Positions 25,747 through 34,525 of a stretch of DNA of 64,000 nt are shown here, one piece after another. A program made the position numbers and the translations under genes. The stretch is taken from assembly GCA_903903925.1 (NCBI GenBank), contig CAIVAU010000188.1, positions 45,362-109,361 of the forward strand, in the 5' to 3' direction. The notes below the pieces were generated by a model that ran no database searches, was not told where the DNA came from, and saw only the letters and a list, made by a program, of their open reading frames with translations. How positions within the stretch are numbered: position 1 is the first letter of the stretch; each line of letters begins with the position of its first letter. This DNA comes from an uncultured cyanobacterium (GTDB lineage Bacteria; Cyanobacteriota; Cyanobacteriia; Cyanobacteriales; Nostocaceae).

Positions 25747-25836
25747 ATGGGTAAAGATAAAAAGCCAAAAACCAAAGTAGAACCTATGCTATTAACTACT
25801 GTTGAATTTGCTTTCTTTGAATATCTTCAAGCATAA
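25747..25836 (+). CDS. Possible small ORF downstream of the Panacea gene
   Basis: A 29-codon frame: MGKDKKPKTKVEPMLLTTVE then FAFFEYLQA. The lysine-rich start and hydrophobic end could be a tiny protein or the start of a truncated gene. It begins 70 nt after the Panacea stop and has no clear ribosome binding site. Listed because Panacea genes usually have a neighbouring toxin; support is weak. Confidence 0.25.
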   Translation: MGKDKKPKTKVEPMLLTTVEFAFFEYLQA

Positions 25837-25948
25837 TGACGCATAAAGAAACAAAAAAGTTGTTTCATGATGGTTAGTACTGGTAGCATTACGCATGTGA
25901 GCCGATACGCTAGTATTGCTGGTAAATTACAGTTGTGCTTTAAACCAG

Positions 25949-27376
25949 TTAACCGTTCTTAACTTCAATACGACCAGACTGTACCGCAGTCACGAAAACC
26001 TGGTAGTCGCACTCGACTTGATAAGCATAAGTCACAGCAAAGTCGGCAATGGCTTTGTCAAAGGTGTCATTTGTACCGAGATAGCCGCTGATCTGTGCGG
26101 GGTCGCCAGAACGGGCATGAGCGCGGGCAAGGGCGGAACCGCAAATCTTGGCATAGTCTGTTAAACTCTTTGCAGACATGCCTTTGAGCTTGATAGAGCT
26201 TTTCATGTCCCGCAGTTGTCGAAAATAAAAGTCCTGTCCAAGTTTGTTACTCGTCCAACCCAAGAAAATATCACTCGCCGCCTGCATTAAGCGTTGACCG
26301 TTAACAATGCGTTGTCCGTTATGAGAGTAAGTATTATTACCAACATAAGGCTCTAGTACTGAAGGTCTGGCTTCTTTATATTGGAGTATTAGGGGGTCAT
26401 TGTCGTCTGCTAGTAAAAGCGCAACGCCGCAGTGTGTACCAACACTACCGACACCCACAACTTTAATTGCTACATCTACTAATCGATAGCGATCTAGTAA
26501 AAACTGGCGGTCATATTGAAGAGTGTCGCGATACTGCTCAAACAACACCTCTATTTCCTTCAGGTACTCGTCATGATTTGGTAAGTGGTAAATCTTGGGT
26601 GGTGTATCAATAAAGCGCCGTTGTCCATTGACGACTTCTGTCAATTGTCCGAATGCCTGCTCTAAAGTGCGTGTGTATGCTTTATTTGCCATCTGCAACC
26701 AGTATTGCTGTGTTTCAGTATCGGGAGCATGGTCAATTAACATCTGGGCATCGAAGCGTGCATACCATACATCTAAGGTACGCATCTGTCCATACTCCGC
26801 AATACTTAATCGATAGCCCCGGATAGCGGCGAGTGCAGCTTCGTAGCAGTCCCTATCAGTCAGCCGGATGTCTTTACCGGCAACAACAATGCTGGTGACT
26901 AAGCGTTTGACGTCCCACTCCCATGGCGCACGTAGGGTTTCATCAAAGTCGTTTAGGTCAAAAATTAGATGACGTTCTGGGGTGGCAAATCCACCGAAGT
27001 TTAGCAGGTGACAATCACCACAGGCTTGTACCTTGATCCCCGTAGTAGGAGTCGCTGCTAAGTCAACAGCCATAATCAGGGCGGAACCTCGAAGAAACGT
27101 AAATGGCGATCCGAGCATTCGACCATAGCGAAGTGGGATTAATTCAGGAATCCGTCCTCGACTGGATATCTCTAGTAATTTGATCGGGTTTTGGCGATCG
27201 CTTGTTGGTACCCACTCTCTATGGGCAGATAGAGGTACACTACTACGTAATGCATTCCCGAATTGAAATCGGTCTGCAGGCGATCGCGCTTGATTCGCCA
27301 GATGATCAGCAGTACTGTCAATTTTCCCATCTGCCGCAAAGTTACCTGCTTGGTGAAACAGATTTGGGTCAGACAT
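25949..27376 (-). CDS. DUF2252 family protein
   Basis: A 475-residue protein from ATG 27376 (a TTG at 27385 would add three residues). Family strings: LIPLRYGRMLGSPFTFLRG, CGDCHLLNFGGFATPERHL, FDLNDFDETLRAPWEWDVKR and, near the end, AKICGSALARAHARSGDPAQI. DUF2252 proteins have a kinase-like (aminoglycoside phosphotransferase-related) fold; the GDCHLLNFG and DLNDFDE strings correspond to the catalytic loop and metal-binding loop, both intact here. The substrate is unknown. It is monocistronic, with a hairpin upstream separating it from the next minus-strand gene. Confidence 0.9.
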   Translation of the reverse strand: MSDPNLFHQAGNFAADGKIDSTADHLANQARSPADRFQFGNALRSSVPLSAHREWVPTSDRQNPIKLLEISSRGRIPELIPLRYGRMLGSPFTFLRGSALIMAVDLAATPTTGIKVQACGDCHLLNFGGFATPERHLIFDLNDFDETLRAPWEWDVKRLVTSIVVAGKDIRLTDRDCYEAALAAIRGYRLSIAEYGQMRTLDVWYARFDAQMLIDHAPDTETQQYWLQMANKAYTRTLEQAFGQLTEVVNGQRRFIDTPPKIYHLPNHDEYLKEIEVLFEQYRDTLQYDRQFLLDRYRLVDVAIKVVGVGSVGTHCGVALLLADDNDPLILQYKEARPSVLEPYVGNNTYSHNGQRIVNGQRLMQAASDIFLGWTSNKLGQDFYFRQLRDMKSSIKLKGMSAKSLTDYAKICGSALARAHARSGDPAQISGYLGTNDTFDKAIADFAVTYAYQVECDYQVFVTAVQSGRIEVKNG

Positions 27377-27432
27377 CACTTTCAACCTCAGATTAGATCA
27401 CACTTTTTACCATACACGATAGCCTTGGGAGA

Positions 27433-27489
27433 GGGTTGCTAGGTTTTCCCCGAATGTATAGGCACTCCGGGATGTAGGGTTAGCAACCC
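27433..27489 (-). terminator. Nested inverted repeat between two minus-strand genes
   Basis: GGGTTGCTA (27433-27441) and TAGCAACCC (27481-27489) are perfect complements; the 39-base loop contains a second dyad (ccccgaa / tccggg). It follows the stop of the 27495-27803 gene by 5 nt on the minus strand, so it is placed as a terminator, although no T-tract follows. Confidence 0.4.
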
Positions 27490-27494
27490 GTTTC

Positions 27495-27803
27495 CTAGTT
27501 CCGGACAATATACTCAATATTGATTGAATAGTCATAGAGATCGCAAATCCGATCAAGCAACGGAAAAATCAATGCCTCCCGGCGAGCCTGATCAGTAGTT
27601 GTATTCACCCGTTTTAGTCTGCGTCGCATACTAATTGCAAGTTCACCTAACCAATCTAATTCACATTGCGTGTAAGGGAGATCTTCGTCATTGGTGCGCT
27701 CGATGGTACAGCCCAAATCTGCCAAAATATCTTCAGGTGAGTAAGGCAAATCAAAATACTTGCTAAAGGTGTAGGACTCGTTTGGATCTAAAACCTTCGG
27801 CAT
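27495..27803 (-). CDS. Hypothetical protein, 102 aa
   Basis: MPKVLDPNESYTFSKYFDLP then YSPEDILADLGCTIERT..., with the later LDWLGELAISMRRRLKRVNT and RREALIFPLLDRICDLYDY. The second half is helical and basic. The N-terminal 'TFSKYFDLPYSPEDIL' and C-terminal 'ARREALIFPLLDRI' recall small cyanobacterial proteins tied to restriction-like or toxin-like loci, but I cannot name a family. It is divergent from the P-type ATPase, 56 nt apart, so the two could share a regulatory region. ATG start. Confidence 0.6.
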   Translation of the reverse strand: MPKVLDPNESYTFSKYFDLPYSPEDILADLGCTIERTNDEDLPYTQCELDWLGELAISMRRRLKRVNTTTDQARREALIFPLLDRICDLYDYSINIEYIVRN

Positions 27804-27859
27804 GGTGTCGATCTCCTCACTGAAACAGTATACCTATTCTATCGAAGCAAGTAGTCGAT

Positions 27860-30025
27860 GTGGATTATCAAGTAGTTCATGTTACAACCGGACGTATCCG
27901 AGTTCACATTCCTAGATTAAAAATTGACCAGGACTTTGCTAGCAAACTACAGTGGAAACTCAAATCTACGATTTCAATATTTCATGTACGGGTTAACCCA
28001 ATCCTTAGTTGCCTAATTGTCGATTATTCACCCGACCAAATGGACTGCGCCGGGGTACAAGCCCAACTCACAGATGCCATACGGCAGGCTGACACAAAGG
28101 ATTTCCTACTACCTGCTAAGACACCTGAACTAAAAGTAATAGCTGAAAGCGAATATCTATACTCACTGGGATTACCCCTAGTAAGTCTAAGTGTGGCAAT
28201 AATCACTACTGTGTTAGAATTGCCTTTAACTTGGATGGTAGGGGGACTAATTCTCATTGCTGCCATACCTCTGTTTAAATCCACGATCCATGAGATCAAG
28301 GAAGAACAAAAACTGTCTTTGGATGTCCTCGAATCTTTGTGGACATTGCTCCATGTTTTGGAAGGGTTCTTAATTGCTCCTGCTTTAGCTTTAAGTTTGG
28401 ATGGGCTAGGAAAAATACTGCGAGACAAGACAGCTAGTGACATTAACTATCAGGCAATTAACCTAAACCTACAACAAAGCCATACCCAGGTGAAAAGAGC
28501 AGGGAAGGAACAGCAAGTCTTGATTAAAGATGTTGAGATCGGAGATCATGTGATTGTCTATCCTGGCGAACAGATTCCAGTGGATGGTTTTGTACTCAAG
28601 GGAAAAGGAATAGTAGACCAGCAAAAACTCACTGGGTTATCTAAGGTAGTCGTTTGCCAACAAGGGCATAAGGTCTATGCTTCAACTTTATTAGTGGAAG
28701 GAAAACTGACTATCCAGGCGCAAAAAATCGGCGAAAATACCCAAATTGGCAAAATAGTAGATTTAGTCAAACACGCTCCAGTTTACGATACAAGAGTCGC
28801 TGACTTTGCTGAGGAAGTTGGAAATCTCACAATCTTGCCAATTTTAGCTTTAAGTGGCACATTATTCGCATTGACTAACAATATTCAATCAGCACTGGCT
28901 TTACTCCAGTTAGACTTTGCTACAGGTATCCGCATTTCTTCTGCTACAGCTATACTCTCTGCGATTGATTATGCTGCTGATAGTGGAATTTATATCCGTA
29001 GTGGTCGGGGGCTGGAGATGTTGGCACGTGTGGATACGGTTGTTTTCGATAAAACCGGAACACTGACCCAAATCCATGGAGAGGTGGTTGGGATTCAGAC
29101 AATGAATGAGCAGATGACACCCTTAGAAGTTCTGAGCCTAGCTGCTGCTGCCGAACAAGGTTTGAGCCATCCTTCTGCTAAAGCGATCGTCCGCTTTGCT
29201 GAACAACAGGGTGTTCTAACTCAGCTAGAATGGGAATCTTGGGACTACAAGATTGGTCAAGGTGTCATTGCTCAGTTCAATGGACAGAAAATATTACTGG
29301 GTAGTAAAAAATTTCTGCGTAAACAAGGCATTGACCTCAAGCCCATCCTTCACCAGTACCCTGACTTAAAGAAAAGTCGTCACACTCATGCCTACCTTGT
29401 TCGTGATGGCCAACTCTTAGGCGTCATTTCTTTGAGTAACCCTATTCGTACTGAAAGTGCTAGCGTGGTTTCAACCCTCAAGCAACAGCAAATTGAGCCA
29501 TATATGCTGACTGGAGACCATGCTAAAGCTGCTTATGAGGTAGCTCATGAGGTAGGAATTTCCCCTTCTCGTATTTATGTCGAGGTCTTTCCAGAAAAGA
29601 AGGTGGAGTTACTACAACAGTTACATGACGCAGGTCGGGTTGTGGCTTATGTCGGTGATGGTCTCAATGATGCTGCATGTCTAGCTTATGCAGATGTCTC
29701 TGTTTCCTTGGCTGAAGGGAGTCAAACTGCTTGCCAAACAGCAGATATAGTGATCATTAACAATAATTTACATCAATTGCTTGTGGCTATTGCCATAGCT
29801 AAAAAGACTATGGAGGTTGTTGATCAAAATATTGGTTTAGTTGCTGTTCCTAATGTCAGTGTAGTGCTGGCAGGTGTGTTATTCAGTTTAGACCCTATTA
29901 TGGTTGCAATTGTCAATAGTGGGTTTACCATCTTAGCAGAATTGAATGGGTTACTGTCAGCGGAAAAGCTAGCAAAGCTACTGGATGAGTTAGGGCAATT
30001 ACCTGGTAAGCTGATGCGCAGCTAG
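27860..30025 (+). CDS. P1B-type heavy-metal ATPase-like protein with altered key motifs
   Basis: A 721-residue P-type ATPase starting at GTG 27860, with an N-terminal HMA_2-like domain (residues 1-80; QVVHVTTGRIRVHIPRLK, lacking CxxC). The phosphorylation site DKTGTLT (Asp397), the HP locus LSHPSAKAIV, the TGDHAKAA segment and the hinge GDGLNDAA are intact. Two motifs are not: the actuator TGES is TGLS (258-261), without the dephosphorylating Glu, and the membrane CPx motif is DFATGIRIS (from 352), without Cys-Pro. The rest of the chain has the usual six or more membrane helices. ATP-dependent autophosphorylation is possible; metal transport and its specificity are doubtful. It may belong to a cyanobacterial subgroup with a non-CPx metal site. 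Confidence 0.85.
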   Translation: MDYQVVHVTTGRIRVHIPRLKIDQDFASKLQWKLKSTISIFHVRVNPILSCLIVDYSPDQMDCAGVQAQLTDAIRQADTKDFLLPAKTPELKVIAESEYLYSLGLPLVSLSVAIITTVLELPLTWMVGGLILIAAIPLFKSTIHEIKEEQKLSLDVLESLWTLLHVLEGFLIAPALALSLDGLGKILRDKTASDINYQAINLNLQQSHTQVKRAGKEQQVLIKDVEIGDHVIVYPGEQIPVDGFVLKGKGIVDQQKLTGLSKVVVCQQGHKVYASTLLVEGKLTIQAQKIGENTQIGKIVDLVKHAPVYDTRVADFAEEVGNLTILPILALSGTLFALTNNIQSALALLQLDFATGIRISSATAILSAIDYAADSGIYIRSGRGLEMLARVDTVVFDKTGTLTQIHGEVVGIQTMNEQMTPLEVLSLAAAAEQGLSHPSAKAIVRFAEQQGVLTQLEWESWDYKIGQGVIAQFNGQKILLGSKKFLRKQGIDLKPILHQYPDLKKSRHTHAYLVRDGQLLGVISLSNPIRTESASVVSTLKQQQIEPYMLTGDHAKAAYEVAHEVGISPSRIYVEVFPEKKVELLQQLHDAGRVVAYVGDGLNDAACLAYADVSVSLAEGSQTACQTADIVIINNNLHQLLVAIAIAKKTMEVVDQNIGLVAVPNVSVVLAGVLFSLDPIMVAIVNSGFTILAELNGLLSAEKLAKLLDELGQLPGKLMRS

Positions 30026-30110
30026 ATTGTATACGACAAAAACATAAAATTATTGTAGTGTGGGCATCTTGCCCACGTCCCATATACAAATGAAGTGCGC
30101 AACAGCTGAT
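30024..30110 (-). repeat. Dispersed ~87-bp repeat with GTGGGCAAGATGCCCAC hairpin (copy 1)
   Basis: The segment begins at the stop codon of the P-type ATPase. In reverse complement it matches 59718-59806 closely (for example gggacgtgggcaagatgccc and the flanking agctgttgcg). The centre GTGGGCAnnnTGCCCAC is a hairpin. A common type of intergenic repeat in cyanobacteria. Confidence 0.7.
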
Positions 30111-30144
30111 CAAGAAAGTAAAGTTCTACAATTTGTCTATTCAC

Positions 30145-30360
30145 TTAAACGGGAATTTGAATGATAAATTCTGTACCAAGACGATGAAGAGAGTGAAAAG
30201 TCAATTTTCCACCGTGGATGGATTCGACAATTTGACGAGCGATCGCCAATCCTAATCCGGTTCCTTTTCCAACAGCTTTTGTAGTAAATAAATGTTCAAA
30301 AATATGTTTTTTAACTTCTTCATTCATCCCTAAACCATTATCAGCAATGATAACTTTCAC
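30145..30360 (-). pseudogene. Histidine kinase ATPase fragment (3' part of decayed hybrid kinase)
   Basis: About 71 codons: VKVIIADNGLGMNEEVKKHI with the D-box (ADNGLGM), then KGTGLGLAIARQIVE, the G2 box, ending TEFIIQIPV. The N-box and most of the ATPase N-terminal half are absent, so it cannot bind ATP properly. It directly follows, in another frame, the dimerisation-domain fragment at 30357-31274; a deletion has joined FISASLQQSK to KVIIADNGLG. Confidence 0.8.
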
Positions 30361-31274
30361 GGTAGATTTTTCGATTGTTGGAGACTAGCAGAAATAAAGC
30401 CCAAAGGATTATTCATTTTATGGGAAACACCCGCAACTAAATTACCTAGCGCAGACATTTTCTCACTTTGGACAATTTGTAATTGTGCTTGTTGCAAATC
30501 AAGTAATGCTTGTTGGGCTTGTTGATAAAGTCGAGCATTTAAGAGTGAAATTGCAGCTTGGGAAGAAAGGAGGTGAATCACGCTGAGGCGATGGCGAGTA
30601 AAAACTCTAGGAGTTAAGTCATTCTCTAAGTAGAGAATTCCCACCAAATTTGCTTGATTCATCATCGGAGTACACAATACACTCTGAGGTTGATTTTGTA
30701 GCATGTATTCCCCAATGACACCAGGGATATGTGTTTTGCAATTGTCTATGACAATTGTTTGTTGGGTATTTTTGACGTAATGGATAATTCTTACCGGAAT
30801 ATCTTGACAATTGTCCAGCAATTGTGTGGTTATGGTAGTTTTGATGTCAGTCTGTTCATTTGACTGTTGATCAATCAAGGTAACTGCTCGGACTTGCCAA
30901 GTATCCTGATGTGGAAGCAAAAGTACGCATTTTTTAGCGCCAGAGTTTTCGAGAATAATGCGGGTAAGACTGGCGATGAGTTGGTCTAATTCCAGAGAAG
31001 TTGAGATAGCTTGAGCCGCTTTTAGTACGCTGGTAAAATCTAGAACATCGGAAATACTGCTGCTGGAGGAAGTGCGATGAAAAGCAAGAGTTTCTTGAGG
31101 ATTGAGGTGGAGTCGTTGCTGTTGCAGGATGGGTTGGAGTAATTGGGGATAGAGTTTTTCGAGGTGATTGGTTTTGGCTAGAGCTGCCCAGCGGGCGTAA
31201 CAGTAGTAAGCATTGGTCAGGTGAAGTTGAGCAAATTGCTTTTTGCCCCAGTCAAGGCTGAATAAAAATCCCAA
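30357..31274 (-). pseudogene. GAF + phosphoacceptor fragment of decayed hybrid kinase
   Basis: About 305 codons. It starts within the tail of the AAA/TPR-like region (DWGKKQFAQLHLTNAYYCYA), passes through a GAF domain (about residues 85-245, with TRIILENSGAKKCVLLLP, YMLQNQPQSVLCTPM and LVGILYLENDL) and ends at the histidine phosphoacceptor helix EKMSALGNLVAGVSHKMNNP. The motif, normally HEINNP, here reads HKMNNP. It stops after ASLQQSKNLP. There is no start of its own: the frame differs from the upstream fragment (overlap 31252-31274), which indicates an internal deletion or frameshift. Confidence 0.8.
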
Positions 31275-34200
31275 ACAAATGTAAAGTTATACACTTAAGT
31301 TCCCGTGTATTGAACTTATCCAGCAACGAGAGGGCTAATTTCCCAAAACTATAGCCCGTTTCGACTTCTCCCAAAAAGGCACACAGCACCATACCATGAA
31401 CCGCATACCCCACCGTCGATGCAGGTGTATTCCCAAACTGGAGCGACAAACTCACCATCGTCGCGCTCAGCAGGGGCAGTAAACCCGGCATGCCGATGAA
31501 AACTGTTGCAAACAACATTCCTAACAGTTGCATCGCTGCCACTGGTATGGGATCGCTCATGACTGGCAAATCAACTAGTTCTTGAATCTGTCTGCCTTGT
31601 ATCTGGCTTGCAAGGCTCTGTAGCGCTTTGCCAATCTGAGCTTCGTCAGGGAAGGTGAGGAATTCAACCCCCAATTGTGCCAGTGCATCTCTTGCTACTG
31701 CAATGGCTTCCAACATCTGGCTCTGGGCTGTCTTTGCAGCGATTTGAATTTCATAAATTTTCACTTTGTCGAAAATCGTCTGGGCTTTTTGCAAAACCAG
31801 TGCCGCAAGAAGTTCCATGCTATCAAAGTCACCATTCAAATAAGCAACTTCGGTAGCCATAACATAGAGGTTCAGGGTCAATTCATACGGGTGTTGCCAG
31901 CAGTTTGTCTGTAGTAGCGAGATCCCTGTTTGCAGATAGACCTTTGCAGCAGCGTAGGCTGTAGAATTTTTGGCTTTACCTCCAGCTTTTAAGTTCAGTT
32001 GAGCTAATGTTTCCCGTTCGCTTAGTTGAGTGATTAACTCAATTCCTAGATTCAAATGCCCGACAATATCAAAGACTTTTTCCTCCTGCTCTATCTGGGA
32101 TAGATTTTCACGCAGTAACTGTCCAATCTTGAGATGGGTTGCTGTTTTTTGGTGAGCGGGAATCAGGGAATAGGCTGCTTGTTGTACTCGATCATGTAAA
32201 AATTTGTAATTTGTTGACGGTTGATTGTTGACGGTTGACGGTGAACCCTTAACCGTCAACAGTGAACTATTACCATCTTGATAAAACTTATAAACATCAC
32301 TAGTAGGTAAAATTAATCCTTCTTGCAACGCTTTCCATAACCAAGCAGCAGCTTCAATAGATGATGATTCTGCCACAATTGCCAAAGTTTCTAAATCAAA
32401 CTGATTCCCAATACAAGCCGCTAACTGCAACATTTCTTGAGTTGATTCTGGCATTTTTCGTAATTGAAATGCCATAAAAGCAACCACATCATCTGTCACT
32501 GCTTGCTGATTTACTTGTGCAATGTCACATTGCCAACAGCCTGACTCAAAATCGAATTGAATCAGCCCATCTTGATGCAATGCTTTGAGAAACTGTGTTG
32601 CAAAAAAGGGATTGCCTTCAGTTTTTTGAGATACTAATTGAGCAAGAGACCACGCCACATTTTCTGTACACTTGAGCGTGTCAACAACTAACTGATTCAC
32701 TTGCCATTGACTCAATGGTGTTAAAGTAATCGTATTAATCGTTGCTTGCGTCTTTTGCATCTCACCCAAAGTTAAGATTAACGGATGTGCTGGGTTGACT
32801 TCATTATCACGGTATGCACCAATTAACAGCAGATGACTTGTATCAGCCATCAGTAGCTGTATTAACTTCAGTGATGCCGAATCAGCCCATTGCAAATCAT
32901 CTAAAAATATCACTAATGGATGTGATGCACTTGTAAAGACTTGGGTAAACTTTTGGAACAATAAATTAAATCTATTTTGTGCCGCAGTTCCTGATAATTC
33001 TGGCGCTGGTAGTTGTTGACCAATAATTCTTTCTAATTCAGGTATAACTTCAATAATGACTTGTCCGTTCTCACCAACAGCTTCTAAAATCCGACTTTTC
33101 CATTCTCGGATTTGAGCATCACCTAGGGTTAACAATTGCCCCATTAAATCCCGGAAGGCTTGCAGAAATGCACTGAAGGGAATATTACGTTGAAATTGGT
33201 CATATTTTCCCTTGATAAAATAACCGCGTTCTCGTACAATCGGTTTATGAACTTCGTTGACAACCGCCGTTTTTCCGATTCCTGAGAAACCTGCAACTAG
33301 CATCATCTCCGTTGCACCAAGCCTAACTCTTTCAAATGCTTGGAGTAACGTTGATACTTTAGTTTCTCGTCCATAGAGTTTGTCGGGGATAATAAAGCGA
33401 TCGCACGAATCTCTTTGTGCAATTGGGAAAATCTCAATCTCACCAGTTTCTTGGAGTTGAGTTAAACACTTTTCTAAATCAAATTTCAGCCCTAATGCAC
33501 TCTGATAACGGTCTTCAGCATTTTTCGCCATCAATTTCATCACGATCTCACCCAAGACTTGGGGAATGGGTTGTCCATTTTTAAATTTTGAATTTTGAAT
33601 TTTGGATGGATCTGGAAGTTTTGCCAGATGACAATGTACTAACTCCATGGGATCGTGGGAGTTAAAGGGTAACGAACATGTGAGTAGTTCGTAGAAAGTC
33701 ACACCCAGTGAATAAAAATCAGTCCGGTAGTCTATCCCTCGATTCATTCTTCCGGTTTGTTCTGGGGAAAGATAAGCCAGTGTCCCTTCTAACACATTGG
33801 GATTGACGAGGGTTTGGATTTCCCGTGGTAATAGTGATGCAATACTAAAGTCGATTAATTTAACTTGTTTTGTTTGCGGATTAATTAAAATATTACTGGG
33901 TTTGATATCTTTATGAATAATCCGCTTATGATAAAGTATGTCTAAGGCATCGCAGAGGGCGATCGCTATTTGTAAAAACTCCTGACCACACCCCATAGAT
34001 CCCATCTGGTCAGAAGCAAAATAATTCTTCAAAGAAATCCCCCCAAAGTCTTCCATCACCAACCCATAGCTATTTTGATGTAGTTCCAAGCTATAAGTTT
34101 CGATGATTAGGGGTGAGTGGAGATTTTTGGCAATGGTGTACTGATTGCGAAAAGACAAGAGTTCGTTGAAACTGGGACAAGGATTTTTCAGCAGTTTAAT

Positions 34201-34314
34201 CACCACTGGTAAAGAGTCAGTTTCCCGATATCCCCGATAAACTAGGGTTCTTGAACCGTTGTAAAGTTCTTGACTCACTCGATATCCGGGAATACTGACT
34301 TGGGTGCTAAACAT
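31252..34314 (-). pseudogene. Ser/Thr kinase-AAA ATPase N-terminal part of a broken hybrid sensor kinase
   Basis: A 1020-residue frame from ATG 34314. Kinase domain (about 8-270): GYRVSQELYNGSRTLVYRGY, catalytic RIIHKDIKPSNILIN, metal-binding IDFSIA, and SPEQTGRMNRGIDYRTD. Then an AAA_16/ORC-like ATPase (about 310-600): Walker A GFSGIGKTAVVNEV, Walker B PLVIFLDDLQWAD. A TPR-like helical region follows and ends at LHLFGIFIQP. Intact members of this cyanobacterial family are about 1800 residues, with GAF, HisKA and HATPase parts; those parts occur here as two out-of-frame fragments downstream. The Ser/Thr kinase and ATPase parts have their motifs and may still be made. It is divergent from the histidine kinase at 34526. 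Confidence 0.8.
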
Positions 34315-34525
34315 ACTCCGTTCATCCTTTTACTATTGCACTTATTAGTATACCCAGACACGCGAATAAATTTAGCTTTCAAGAGACAAGAGGGAGCAGG
34401 GAGCAGGGAATAGGGAATCGTGAAAATTCTTTAATGGAGATATATATACTCCTCCATCATGGGGGAAATATAGAAATAACGCTGTTTTACAGCAGTTTGC
34501 GATCAAATCTCCAAAATCAAGCACT

